A stretch of 64,000 nucleotides of DNA from Haliclystus octoradiatus (GCA_916610825.1 OU744447.1:5587402-5651401); one strand, 5' to 3'. Counted from the stretch's first letter, positions 11,493-23,018 are shown. Translations and numbers: made by a program. The notes: generated from the sequence alone by a model not told the origin.

Positions 11493-12567
11493 AACCTGGG
11501 AGAATCAGCCGTGACAATTCGCCTCAGTAATTATTCCAGTAGGAACTGTTCCTACTTTATTGCGATTCGCTTCAGCAAAATATATTCAAAACCAATCAGA
11601 ACACCGCATTGATTGCCATGGAGACGTCACTACCTAAACAAATCCCGAAACAAATACCGGATATACCTTTGTATATCTTTCTTTAAATATCACAAATCAT
11701 CAACAAATGCCAATTATATAAGTTTATATTTACTAAAATTTTGTAAGCAATAGATCATTTAGACATCGTCTCAAGAGTGATTTGCATATCAAATTATTCA
11801 GAATCATATTTCAAATTCTCTTTTTTGTCAAAAGTTCAAAAATCTTTTTTGTTAAAGAATCCTCTTTTCTCTTTAGTTTTTCAAAAATGGTTTCGTATCC
11901 TGAAACGCATGCAATACTTATCAAGGCATTGTACAAAGTGATCAGAGCGCATATGTATGTATGTATTGTATGTATTTTGTAGCACAATGTCTAACAGGTA
12001 TGTATGTAAAACAAGCTTTCGAGTTACAATTGTCTTCGAGCCGACCCTATTATGTGATATTATTATGTGAAATGAAACAGGCAAGATGGTTCTATATTTA
12101 CCTAACTATTGATATATGCATGAATTAAAGGCTGCCATTACAATCATTATTTATTTTGTATTGTTTTATAAATAGTCAACTTCTTTCGCTTCAAAAAACT
12201 GTTAATATTTTTATCAAACTGCAATTTTAAAACATTAGAAGCAGCTTTCATTTAAATAACATTCAAGAAAGCTTCGAAGTTTTGAATTTCACAGCTGCAT
12301 TGCACAGAAAGCGCTGTAATGATTCATAATACAAATCAGTGTTGCCATAGAAGCATGCAGGTACATCTTTGATTATTCTTTGTATTTATTTTACAAAACA
12401 ATCTCACAGAATCACAACTCGTTAAAAGAAATTTTCAATTTTTGATTAATTAATATTGGACTGATGTCAATTTATGCATATATGTTTTATCTTTGTTATT
12501 AATTCTTCATTCTAATCTTATATTCATGTGTCGGATTTAAAATTGACAGAATTTTCGAAGCTAAAAC
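11493..12567. other. Intergenic region between divergent genes D and A
   Basis: There are no genes. From about 12040 on, this sequence is homologous in inverted orientation to the region upstream of genes B (down from about 35110) and C (from about 52080). It is therefore the start of the A/B/C homology block. Confidence 0.55.
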
Positions 12568-12596
12568 AGCTAATACGCATGCGTAGTGTGACGTAA
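12568..12596. promoter_or_regulatory. Palindrome plus CRE-like element upstream of gene A
   Basis: Identical over 29 bp to the element at 11464-11492 (palindrome ACGCATGCGT followed by AGTG and TGACGTAA). It lies about 1.8 kb upstream of the gene A start codon, of which 550 bp is the expanded repeat array. A non-coding first exon could therefore begin here. Confidence 0.45.
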
Positions 12597-12938
12597 TATA
12601 ACTTATAATTTCTTATCGAGACGGGTGAGCGCGATATGATTATGACAGCTACCGATTTTGTTGTTTAACAAATTTCAAAATGTTGTTGCTGTTATCGACG
12701 ATTTTATGCTCGATAGTTGTCGTGATCATCTCGATGTCACTCATCATTATCAGAATTTAGAAATTATGTCGGACTCAAATTTCAATCTCCTCTTTTCAAG
12801 TTTTGAAACTGTCATTTTTTCAAATGATTCTTTCTCAAAAAAATTGGCAAAGTAATCAAGGTACTTTGTAAAACTTAATGAAGGTAAAATATTTTGTTTT
12901 AATTTTCTATCGCTCAACCTTAATGACATGTATGGTTG

Positions 12939-13312
12939 AAAAAAAAGTAATGTAGACGGTGTCGCTCTACCGAAGGCACCCGTACCACTCTTCTATTTCT
13001 AGATGAGTGCCATTTTTTGCTGAGAGCAATGATTTTGAGCGCTTTTGTTGATCTCATTCGCGACACTGCAGATCAATTTCAACAGATTTCATGGCTAATA
13101 GGTCTCGATTGTCAATGCGCAACGATGCACGCAGCAGTTACTCACAATGCAATTCCCTCTGAGCCATTCCATTAACCATCCTCAGATGGTTCTCATTTGA
13201 TGTTTCTGATAAAGTCAAGGCTGAGTTGACCTTCAGGGGATTTGAACCACAGTCGATTAGATATGATCCGATCTGAAGTTTGGTTGCTCTGCCATCTGAG
13301 CTAGGCTAATCC
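12939..13312 (-). repeat. tRNA-derived SINE, full-length-like copy
   Basis: On the minus strand the 5' end reads like a tRNA. There is an A-box (AGCTCAGATGGCAGAGC) near 13300 and a B-box (GGTTCAAATCC) near 13245, followed by a roughly 280-bp unrelated body that ends in a run of T. Related copies occur at 24550-24900, 27338-27625, 43146-43497 and 45935-46222, all on the minus strand. The tRNA-like part has lost pairing in places, so it is a retroposon and not a tRNA gene. Confidence 0.75.
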
Positions 13313-13404
13313 TTAATCCTATGGCTAATGGAACTCAATATCAAATGTGTGTAGCCACTATTTGAAAAGCAATATTAATTAGAGCAATTGATGTTTAAAT
13401 TTAA

Positions 13405-13537
13405 GGGCATAAATTGACCATCGTCCTTTGCGTTTGGTTTTCGAGTTTGTTGCGTACTGTATTCTACCTAGCGGCTTGGGAAATGGAATTAATTTTCAAC
13501 TTTGAGCCGACAATGTGCAGTGGTCAATTTAATGCCT
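13405..13537. mobile_element. 133-bp MITE with TTAA target duplication
   Basis: Flanked by TTAA at 13401-13404 and 13538-13541. The inverted ends read GGGCATAAATTGACCA on the left and TGGTCAATTTAATGCCT on the right. TTAA duplications are characteristic of the piggyBac superfamily. It carries no ORF. Relatives with the same ends lie in intron 1 of genes A, B and C and upstream of B and C. Confidence 0.65.
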
Positions 13538-13805
13538 TTAATTATTAACAAAACAACCAATCAAAACGCTGAACATATAGAATCGTACACTAAGCTTCTA
13601 TAGTACAATATATTAGTTTTTTATTTATCTGATGAACATCTGTGCTATCTAATTGCTAAAAAAGCTAATTCAAATCAATCCTCGCAGCACGCAATAAATT
13701 CATTATGATTAACATATTACTCATTATAACATATCACGCTATGCTATGTATGAGAATAAACTTCTGCAATAACATATTTATTCTCTGTTTATTGTCTGAC
13801 TCATT

Positions 13806-14410
13806 CAACGACATGAAAATCTAATAAAAATGGCTGATAATTATCAACTGTGTATACTTTCAACGACATGAAAATCTAATAAAAATGGCTGATAATTATC
13901 AACTGTGTATACTTTCAACGACATGAAAATCTAATAAAAATGGCTGATAATTATCAACTGTGTATACTTTCAACGACATGAAAATCTAATAAAAATGGCT
14001 GATAATTATCAACTGTGTATACTTTCAACGACATGAAAATCTAATAAAAATGGCTGATAATTATCAACTGTGTATACTTTCAACGACATGAAAATCTAAT
14101 AAAAATGGCTGATAATTATCAACTGTGTATACTTTCAACGACATGAAAATCTAATAAAAATGGCTGATAATTATCAACTGTGTATACTTTCAACGACATG
14201 AAAATCTAATAAAAATGGCTGATAATTATCAACTGTGTATACTTTCAACGACATGAAAATCTAATAAAAATGGCTGATAATTATCAACTGTGTATACTTT
14301 CAACGACATGAAAATCTAATAAAAATGGCTGATAATTATCAACTGTGTATACTTTCAACGACATGAAAATCTAATAAAAATGGCTGATAATTATCAACTG
14401 TGTATACTTT
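13806..14410 (+). repeat. 55-bp tandem repeat, 11 copies, spanning the start codon of gene A
   Basis: Eleven head-to-tail units start at 13806 and recur every 55 bases to 14356, identical by eye. Each unit holds the last bases of the 5' leader and the first 11 codons of gene A. The first ten units therefore each contain an ATG that opens a 13-codon frame (MADNYQLCILSTT) ending in TGA; that TGA overlaps a second ATG (MKI, stop). Only the last unit runs into the full gene. Genes B and C have a single homologous leader, so the array arose in gene A. Confidence 0.95.
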
Positions 14411-14697
14411 CAATTCTTTCATCGTGTGCCTTCGCTTTATCAATATTATTAACAAATCCTTCATGTAGTGATGCTCCTGGGACATTCAAATTGTACATGA
14501 ATTCTACTGCAAATACAAGTAGCTTGATTGTTGGCATCTCGTCGATGAGCTCTTCCACACAATGTATATTGCATTGTAATGGAAATTTCGAATGTAATGG
14601 TCTTGATTACATAGATGGTATGAAAGAGAACAATTGCATCTTATTTTCCTATTTCAATCTCAGACTTTACGGCTTGGAAGGAGTCACTCATGCTGAA
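14380..14697 (+). CDS. Gene A exon 1: signal peptide plus PAN/apple-like module
   Basis: 106 codons. The N terminus is a signal peptide (hydrophobic LCILSILSSCAFALSILL). The rest has the PAN/apple-like cysteine pattern (NPSCSDAPG, TQCILHC, FECNGLDYI, NNCILFSY) and sequons NST and NTS. The donor gtaagt follows codon GAA of THAE in phase 0. The ATG is the one in the last unit of the 55-bp array; homology to genes B and C begins at the same place. Ten upstream ATGs precede it, which could reduce translation. Joined to the exons at 15400-15421 and 16379-16806 it gives a predicted secreted protein of 255 residues. Confidence 0.82.
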
Positions 14698-15399
14698 GTA
14701 AGTTGTATGATATTACTAATTAAGTTTTGTCTTTTTTAATGAATTCGTATTATCTTGTAAACGAAGTGAGGTTTTAGCTCTCATTTATACATTTATACGT
14801 TATATTTATACGTTATACGTATTAGCTATCATGTGTACGTTAAGTCGTTTACAATATTTATTTGTATTTTTGTGTCTGTCTTATATGTATGTGTATGTAC
14901 GTGTGTATTCATTTTGAATTTTCAACCAATATGCAATATCAACAATTACTTTTTCAAATTTGTGCAACGGTTAGCAAAGAAATACGGTAAAAAATGATGG
15001 TTTAAATTCTAAATGAAGGTTAAGTATGTAAAAGGATGTACTCTTTGACGTCACGGCGACATAAAATTTAAAAAGTTTAAAGTTTAAAGAGTTCCACCAG
15101 GATATAATAAGTGATATCCTAACTTATGGAAATTCTCAAAATGATACACTTAGTAATGACATAAAATTTACCATCGCGCCTTGTGGGCTTAAAGTTAAAA
15201 ATTGAATGCCATTTTCAAGCCACAAAACCATAATACTGGGAATCAGTCCATCATGCACCACTTCGAAGACCAAATTCAAAGGCCGCCGGTCAATTTTATG
15301 CCTTTAGTGTTTTCCTGAGCAATAAAATGTCTTGCTGATTTACAGTTCATCTGATATAAATTAATTTCAAATGACTTTTGTTTCCTTCTTTCGTTTCAG
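14698..15399. other. Intron 1 of gene A, containing a degenerate TTAA-type MITE
   Basis: Begins gtaagt and ends TCGTTTCAG. At about 15155-15303 it holds a MITE of the TTAA family (left end ATAAAATTTACCATCG, right end GGTCAATTTTATGCCT), which is also present at the same place in genes B and C. The insertion is therefore older than the split of A, B and C. Confidence 0.65.
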
Positions 15400-15421
15400 A
15401 GACAAAATCAGTCATGGGCAG
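15400..15421 (+). CDS. Gene A exon 2: 22-nt micro-exon
   Basis: Lies between acceptor TTTCGTTTCAG and donor gtatgg. In phase 0 it encodes RQNQSWA plus one base. The same exon is present without visible change in genes B and C, and a 19-nt equivalent is in gene D. Confidence 0.78.
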
Positions 15422-16378
15422 GTATGGATAACATATATGATTCATGATGGTCACAATAATAATTATGCTTGTTAAGTTTAATTCAAAAGGTTGACATGGT
15501 TTATGTTATAAATAACATTAATTCAAAACATGATATGAGTTCTGAATATACTCTATAAACGTGTTAAAAATCAATTTGAATCAAGTAAAGTTGTAAAACA
15601 AATTATTATGCTGCTTGGTCGAAAATAAGATTAAGAAAACGAGCCTAATCATCGCTTCAGTTAAGCATCGCAGTTAGTAAAAGGAAGTCAGACAGCCATC
15701 ATTTGAACATTTATAAATCATTATTTTTCTAGATTTTTCAATGATATGCCACAAATGAAGCAGATTAGCTCCTTCGTAGTTTCTCAAATCTATTGTTCTC
15801 CCGGAAGTATACAAAACGATCATCTCAATTGAAAACACATGCAGATTTCATCCATTGCAAATCCCTTGGGAAATAAGAGACTTTACGGCAGAAAAAACTC
15901 CAAAGGAGCTTATTGTCATTGGACATATGTTTCCCAACGGTTTAAAAGTCATATCTTATTTTTTTATGTACGAGAAGCTGATATGCTTCACCGGTCAGAA
16001 AATCCCGGGGAAGTCCGTTCTCATTCAACTATCGGGTCAAATCCACCTACACAGGTTTGGATAAAACTAAGCTGAGCTAGCGCTGTTAACCATTGTTAAA
16101 TGTGTGTGGTTTGAAAAGAGTAAGAAAATAAGAGACAATTTGAAATGTTTGTTATTATAAATAAAAATTTAAATTCAATCTTAATTTTAATTTTATTCTG
16201 CGTTGTTTCTAATTTGACGAGATGCATGTTGGTTCTTTTGGGACCTTTTTTATATTCAAACAATTGTGGTTTTGCATCAGTTGTAATGTCATTGTTTAGC
16301 GGTCCTAGCTACATGCATTATCTTCATAGAACAATCATCTGTGTTTATATTTATAGATTTGATTGTTAAATATTTCAG
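15422..16378. other. Intron 2 of gene A, with an open frame shared with gene C
   Basis: An open frame at 15855-16064 (69 codons, starting MQIPWEIRDFTAEK) is largely preserved in gene C intron 2 (minus, within 46329-46613). The corresponding segment is deleted in gene B. It may be a lost or skipped exon, but the intron sequence around it is equally conserved, so the open frame alone proves little. Confidence 0.4.
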
Positions 16379-16806
16379 ATTATATTTCGATTGGATCAGA
16401 ATTCTTTATCAAAGGAAAAGCAGACGATTATTCTGCATTCAACCATGGTTGTGCTACTGGTTACTATTGGATTAAACTGAGTTGGGAACACGGTGGGGTA
16501 ATATGTTCTGGAAGCTATCCATCGTCACCATTCTCTTGTCATCACCCTGATTTGCAAAGAATCCTTGTATTGTTAACTGATGACCATGACAATAATGGTA
16601 TTGTTAGCAGGTTTACGAGTACGCCTGGCGATATTATCACCTCCAAGGTAATTGTGTCTGAAAATTACGTCAATTTGGTCCAAGGCAGAGAATATCGGTT
16701 TTGGTATGAAGAAGGTCTTACAGGTTATTTCCATAATAATGATGGCACAACATATTTCTCTGTTTCTCTGAAACATGTCGTTGCTGATTCTTCCACTCGC
16801 AATTGA
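16379..16806 (+). CDS. Gene A exon 3: single repeat-domain exon and stop
   Basis: The acceptor ATATTTCAG borders 16379. The split codon G+AT gives Asp, then YISIGSEFFIKGKADDYSAF. Landmarks are the GYYWIKLSWEHG strand, the Cys pair around SGSYPSSPFS, RILVLLTDDHDNN, VIVSENYVNLVQGREYRFWY and TTYFSVSLK. It ends in a TGA after STRN. It is homologous to each of the four domain exons of gene D but lacks the donor site they carry, so the protein ends after one domain. By eye it differs from gene B exon 3 at only about 15 bases. Confidence 0.82.
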
Positions 16807-17405
16807 TATTTCTTGATAACATTACAACGTATATCTGAAATTCACAAGTTCATATTCCATTCTTTAATTTAAATTATTTCCGCTTGGTATTTCCTGGTGA
16901 ACATAGAGAAGCCACTGTTAACACATGGGTTTCCTTGGCAAAATGATGACAAATACGGAACTTCTGTTTAGCATTAATTTCTAAAATAAGAACAGTATTA
17001 CTGTCTATAATAATATGTTAAATAAGTCCACTTGGTGTAGTAAGCATCTCTGCAATGTTAGCAAACATTTTTTGCTAAATGACAACCAATACAAAGTGCC
17101 AAATGCCTCATTGCCATTTGTTGTTCGGTGTGCTATTTGTTTATGACATTGCCTTACTTGTTTAGAGATCCCGTCACTTGTGAGATTTGAAGATAATTAT
17201 ATCAGTGAAAAATATGGTTGATTGTGATTTATATCAAGATTTATAATTCTAATCTAATTCTAATTTTTGATATCTGACGAACATATTCCCAATTTATTAT
17301 TTGAGCCTCGGACTGATCCTTTTACATTTTGCTGTTTCTGCATTTTCTAGTTGTTGGGTCGTAACATGTCTAACTTTAAATTCTGCTCCATGTAAATATG
17401 TTATA
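16807..17405. other. Downstream of gene A, nothing recognised
   Basis: AT-rich sequence with no supported gene. Homology to the flanks of genes B and C ends shortly after the gene A stop codon. Confidence 0.5.
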
Positions 17406-18080
17406 TAGGCTGCATTTACGCGCCAAGTGGATTTACGAAACCCGGTGAATTTTAGTCTGGATTGCCCTCGCGTCTACACGTAAACAGGAAACCCGAGTGG
17501 AAATTAGTCCGCTTAGAGAGTCTATCAGGACTTCTGAAAGTATGGATAGGAAACACGGGTGTCTCAATCCAAACTTTGCAAAACCCGGGTCTTTTTGTCG
17601 TCTAAACAGAGATTTATGGAAAACACGGGTCTTCAAAAGTCTGCTTTCAATTCTCGGCGATAATGCCTATAAATATTGGCCACCACTTGGCCTTGTTTTA
17701 GGATAAAATAAAAATTGGTAAGATAAAAAGAAAAAATAAAGATAAAGAAAAAATAAAGGTAAAATCGTGAATAACATGTACTTAAAATGTATGATTTACA
17801 AAAGCTGTGTCAATTCACATGGAATTTAATTAGATATGAATAACAAAAGTTATTTTGAATGGTTTAAATAAAAAAAACACTTCTGAACCTACAGAATCGA
17901 AGAATCATAAAAGTCCGATTTCACCGCAAAAACCGATAAGAAATAATGGAGTTACAGCGTTTTATTTATACAAAATAGATAAATCTAGCCTATTGTAAAC
18001 TGATACCCTATCTGAACTTTTTGAATTCGAATTTTTGAAAACAGATTCGATATCATGCAGTTCTATATGCTGCAATATAC
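17405..18080. repeat. Interspersed repeat related to 20815-21385
   Basis: Shares ordered words with 20815-21385: aggaaacccgagtg / aagaaacccaagtg, then tctaaacagagattt, then a block ending in gagttacagcgtttt / gaagttacagggctttt. Outer edges read like GGCTGCATTTACGCG here and, on the other strand of the partner, TAAGCTACGTTTACACG. It is probably a non-autonomous DNA element; no transposase is visible. Confidence 0.45.
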
Positions 18081-18589
18081 AGAAAGTTCGCTGGTGTGCG
18101 CATCGGTCTGTCGGAGACCACCGTGATCATGCTACAACGAAACGATCAATTTTATAAGTAAGTTTAATTAAAGCAGCCGAAATAAAAATCAAAACTTCTT
18201 ATAGATTTTCACTGTGCGGTATAATTATACTGAATTTTAGTCGATTGGTGCACTTTTGTCCAGAGTAACGAAGACGCATAACGATGAATAAATATGATTG
18301 CGATTTTCATTTATTTAATTACTAATAATGTAATAATGTATTATTAGATTCCAACTTCCGATATTTAATGAAAGAATAATAATACATTGTTCGTTATTGG
18401 AATTTGCAACAAACTTACAAACATTAAATAGAGACCATTAAACATTATTAAACATAAGCTATATTGCAAATGGATATTTGTTATATATTATTTTTACCAT
18501 GTTATCACCATATAGTACCATACCATAGACATACGATGTAAAATTAGAAATGTTGATATCAATCACGGTCAACCGGGCTACAGGCGTTG

Positions 18590-18775
18590 CGCTAAAAGTC
18601 CGATACACCGAAAGGTCGTTGCGCCGAAAGTCCGTTGCGCCGAATGACGTTTTCGGCGCAAAGGACTTTCAGCGCAACGAGCTTTCAGCGTATCGAACTT
18701 TCGGCGCAACGACCATTCGGCGCAATGCTTTTCGGCGCATCGCTTTTCGGCGCAACGGCCTGCACTCCGGTCAAC
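18590..18775. repeat. Cluster of inverted GGCGCAACG / CGTTGCGCC motifs
   Basis: About ten copies of a short motif (TTTCGGCGCAACG or its complement CGTTGCGCCGAAA) alternate with variants (AGCG, TATCG). The first part is CGCCGAAAG-oriented and the second part is the complement, so the block can form an imperfect hairpin. It is far more GC-rich than its surroundings. It resembles a miniature inverted-repeat or satellite-like element. Confidence 0.65.
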
Positions 18776-18829
18776 CATACTTGTCACGGCCAACTATATT
18801 TATCTTCAAATCTCACAATTGACGAGAAC

Positions 18830-20000
18830 TCTAAACAAGTAACGGGATCTTATAACAAGTAGAGAGATTTCTAAAAGAAGTGACGGGATCTCAGAACAAG
18901 GAAAACAATCTCATAAACAAGTACTGCGCCGAACATTAAGTACTAATGAGAGACTTTTGGGACTTCATACACTTTTGGGTTTTACTGCTAATTATAAAGC
19001 ACTACATACTTTGTAATTACATTTCTGCTTCGAAAAATCATCAATTTGATTCAATTATTTCTGTTCCTATAACGAAATAAGTAATCATTTTTTGTGGGCT
19101 ATGCATCATGGGATAAGTAAATAGATAACCTTTACAAAACATGATAATATTGATAAGCAATATAGCTTAAAATAAACGTTTCATTTGTTATTTGTCTTCC
19201 TCGCAATCCTCTACTACCTAATTTATTTTATTCTTATTTTGCCTCCAAATTCATATTCTTTTGTTTTTCATCGTATATTTCGAGTTGATTCAAACAGCTA
19301 CTGGCAATTTTCAATCATATAGAACTAAGGCCGCTTGTTTTGGAGACCATAAGATGAGCCTGGGTCATTCGCATATTTTGCATATACATTTTATATTTTA
19401 CTAGAAAAATAGGCTGCTTTTTTCTAGCTCCTGCGGAGGGCCTTGTGTGTCTTCGGCCCAATGCTGTTACTGTTGAGAAGCTGCATTTAATTTTCTTCAC
19501 CAAGGAGGTGGTTTAGCTCTATATATATTATGGATTTCAGAATCAAAAATCTATTGGTAACATGAACGGTATATAATAAAGTTGACTCTTAAAATTTAAG
19601 CGTTATACGACTTCAGTTCATTAATATTATGTCGAAAAATACTTTGCTAAAATTAAAATGATTACAATGTAACAATGATTACTGAAGGGTTTTGGAACAT
19701 ACGGATTTTAGTTACATTACACATACACCATGTTAGGTATGACTTTTTGAATAGGTTTTTAATGTAAAAGATGGCTGGTGAATGTCAAAGCACAACTATA
19801 CAGAGACATTTACAATTTTGTAATCAACTTTAAATTAGGCACTTTATTAACTTTTGGACCCGTAACATTGTTTCCCACTGAAATCAACTATTCGTTCTAA
19901 AGTACTTATCTTCAAATCAAATATGTATCCAAAGAATGAATGTCGAAACACAACTATTGGTACAGTATTTACATCACAGGATGGAATAATTTTTAAAACA
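18830..20000. other. Intergenic, nothing recognised
   Basis: There is no supported gene. Short frames at 19315-19503 and 19847-20056 show no recognisable motifs. Confidence 0.45.
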
Positions 20001-20056
20001 GGCCATGCTATATTTAAAAACTCTATTGTTGATAAGTTTTTGGACCACTGAATCAT

Positions 20057-20230
20057 TCATGGCTGGAAACTTGCAATCCAGCAAGAAGCCAACATTGGAA
20101 ATTCGACAGCCGCGAATTTCCAGCATGATACAAAAATCCTATCTTAAAAAAGCCTGCAGGCACATTTGTGAAGCACCTGTATTGAGATTCTCCCTGGCTG
20201 AACAACGTACCGTATTATTTCAAGAGGGTA
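20057..20230 (+). other. Possible orphan exon, unrecognised protein
   Basis: An open frame from the ATG at about 20059 reads MAGNLQSSKKPTLEIRQPRI and then a charged, non-repetitive stretch to LFQEG, followed by a donor-like gtatgtgg. The amino-acid mix looks less like translated AT-rich noise than neighbouring frames. I do not recognise it; it may be a decayed transposon exon. Confidence 0.2.
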
Positions 20231-20814
20231 TGTGGACTATTTAACGATTATCAATCTTCATGGAAGATATTCAGATATGACTTGATGTTTTAGGAAAAAC
20301 AGCCATCAACCGTCATCAACCTCAAAAAACTAAAACTGGTAATTTTTGTATCAAATCTAGCTTACTTTGACCATTGTGTGGTATGTATATGGATTTAATA
20401 TATAACCATCAATGTTTTAGTGGGTTTCCCGCCACTCATAAAAGTCGTATTCCATAAAGTTGATATTTCACACCTAAAAATAACATTTTCCAACCAATCT
20501 GGGCGCTTGGAGATGTGAATTTATTTATCAAAAATCTTTCATATAATCAACTCAAGCTAAAGATTTGTAAACATGACAATAATATAATATACTCAAATGA
20601 TTAATAAGATATCGCTCAATAAACTATCAAAAAACAATGTTGTTTTATATCTTGTTCGACAACTTTTATACACGTTTTATTTATTTTTGCTGAGCACATT
20701 GGTTTAATAATAAGAGACCATACTAAGATAAACGAGGCTATTCCATAATAAGTAATTAACATCCAAAACACTAATAATTTATATTGTCTGATGTTGAAAA
20801 AGCGACAAGAGGGT

Positions 20815-21385
20815 TCACGAAATATGGGGTGAATATTAGTTCAAATATTAGAAACAAACAAGAAACCCAAGTGAAAATTAGTTTGCTTGCCACAGCATTC
20901 ATGAAGTTTCAAATTCTGGGTGGAAAGCCTGGGTTTCCGGAACAATCCGGCTTTTCAAAACCCAAGTATTTCTATTGTCTAAACAGAGATTTTTGAAAAA
21001 TAAGTATTTCTATACACTTAATTCACTTTCGTTTTGCTGTGATACGACTTTGAAATATTGGCAAACACTCATCCCTGCGTTAGCATAAAATACTACAGTT
21101 TACAAATACTATTCGATGAATCTGCTTATACGAGAAAGAATCATGAATAACATGCGTTTTCTATGTTACAAAATTTCAATAAGAAGCTACAGAATTAAAT
21201 AAGTATACAAATCCAATTTCAACGAAAACCAGGTCAGAAATACTGAAGTTACAGGGCTTTTTTTAGCAAAAATTAGGGAAATATCGCCTTGTGTAAACTA
21301 ACCATCTGTCTGCATGAATCTTTTGATTGAGGACATCTGAAAAACTTCTAAAAACCCAGATTCCTCTCGTGTAAACGTAGCTTAC
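20815..21385. repeat. Interspersed repeat related to 17405-18080
   Basis: Contains the same ordered words as its partner (see 17405). Its right edge on the minus strand reads TACGTTTACACGAGAGG, similar to the left edge of the partner. Confidence 0.45.
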
Positions 21386-21654
21386 AAGTAGGAGGATTAT
21401 TCCAGGTAAGCAATACAGACAATCACAAACATTCAGGAGGCAAACAATTTCCGATAGTACTAATACTTCTCTATGAAGAAGGTTGAAACGTTTATCGTGG
21501 CCTGCAACGAACTTCAATAACTATACCTCTCCTAAAGTGCATTGACATATATGAAGGTCACAAGATATTCCCAAAGAAATAAATGTCGCATAAATCTTTC
21601 GACAGTTGTGGTATATAGACTACTACAAATCAACAAACATACTTCAATTACCCT

Positions 21655-21733
21655 TTCATTTACAATACGCCGCGGTGACGTCGTTGACACTGTTGCCATT
21701 GATAGACTGAAACCAGTCCATGAACAAGTTTAA
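21655..21733 (+). pseudogene. Remnant of a gypsy-type pol C terminus
   Basis: The last codons before a TAA read RRGDVVDTVAIDRLKP. This matches the typical end of Ty3/gypsy polyproteins after the integrase (a beta-rich stretch ending V-S/A-I-D-R-L-K-P). Nothing upstream is recognisable as integrase, so only a stub is left. Confidence 0.5.
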
Positions 21734-22212
21734 GCTGTTACAACTAACAAGCAACAAAGCACATCCCCATCTACAATTGCACAAAGTCATAATATTCAGC
21801 GAAAAACAGGATCATACAAAGAAAGATCAGCAGTTTGTATAATAGTTGTCAATGTTCGTTGCATCCATCCCGCAGATGATATGCTGTGGTGTGTAATTTT
21901 AAGCAGCCAAAAAATTTTGAAAAACATCAACTGAACTGTCAGCCATCTTTCAATCATGTAAAGAAGTCAGCTTAGCAACTTTCGAAAAATAAAGTTAATT
22001 GATCCTAATGCCATGGAACATTCTTTATCATAATTTATGATTTGCACGTATCCCGGTTAATTGCCATGTAAGGTTGATTTAGGAGCTCAAACGCGGCGTA
22101 GTGACTCGAATGTATTTAGTTCGGTGCGATGATAGCTCTCTCGTATAACGCGGTGATTAATTCAAATGATGGAGCGGAAGATCGAGTATGAAGCGGAGAT
22201 CATGCCGACCAG

Positions 22213-23010
22213 TAGCTTGCGTCCAGACTAAAACGTTTCTGAAGGAGAGTGTAAAGTCTGCGTAGCCGACCAAACAAAGCCGTTTTGCTGACACTGCACT
22301 AGACTTGCAAAAGCAGTGACTCAATCCTATTGGTTAGCTTTGTTCACGTGATTTTAATTTGATGCAAACCAATCAGATTGTGGGTATCAGTCACGTGATA
22401 AACAAAATTGGCTGTGCCACATTTAGGAAGACTTTCGGATTTGGAGGATAAATATCATTTGATAAAAATATACAACGTAATTTTGAGTGAGTTAAATCCA
22501 GTAACGGTTATAGTTCAGTGAAGAAAAATTCAAAGAAACGATTGACAACTAATGTTTTATTTTCACATAAATTCTGTATAAATCCTTTTCGAACGTACGG
22601 AGCACTTTGAACATTTGGTGAGCGAGTAGGAATGTCACTTTAGAAAGTCAACAAAAAATTTACAAATATAGGAATTATAACATTGGTATTTTTTAACATC
22701 GGGACACAAATGATCAACTCCTCCTTCGGTTAGAGAATATACTATACAAACAACACAATTTCTACTTAATTTTTCTCTCGAATGAGTGTCATAAACTGTG
22801 TCTTTTTTCAACGATTTATTCCCAAGCTTGAGTGTTTTTTAATGTTTAACATGTAAACGTGATTTTCACTCACACAACTGAGACCAGAAATTAAGGTTTT
22901 TATAAGGCGGCACTGCAGTCTAGTACAGTGTCAGCAAAACAGCTTTGTTTGGTCGGCTACGCAGACTTTACACTTTCCTTCAGAAGCGTTTTAGTCTGGA
23001 CGCAGGCTAG
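22213..23010. mobile_element. hAT-like non-autonomous DNA element, about 800 bp
   Basis: Inverted terminal repeats of about 95-100 bp: the left end begins TAGCTTGCGTCCAGAC at 22213 and the right end is its reverse complement, finishing near 23010. The flanks carry the direct repeat CCGACCAG (22205-22212 and 23011-23018). An 8-bp target duplication with TAG...CTA-type ends points to the hAT superfamily. No transposase-sized ORF lies inside. Confidence 0.7.
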
Positions 23011-23018
23011 CCGACCAG

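Noticed and set aside
13225-13312. tRNA gene on the minus strand
   Set aside because: A- and B-boxes are present but stems do not pair and it continues into a SINE body found in several copies.
13806-14410. CRISPR-like array
   Set aside because: Repeats are directly adjacent with no spacers, in a eukaryotic context, and contain coding sequence.
16573-16776. Minus-strand frame over gene A exon 3 (and 26647-26850 over gene B)
   Set aside because: Antisense shadows of the conserved domain exon.
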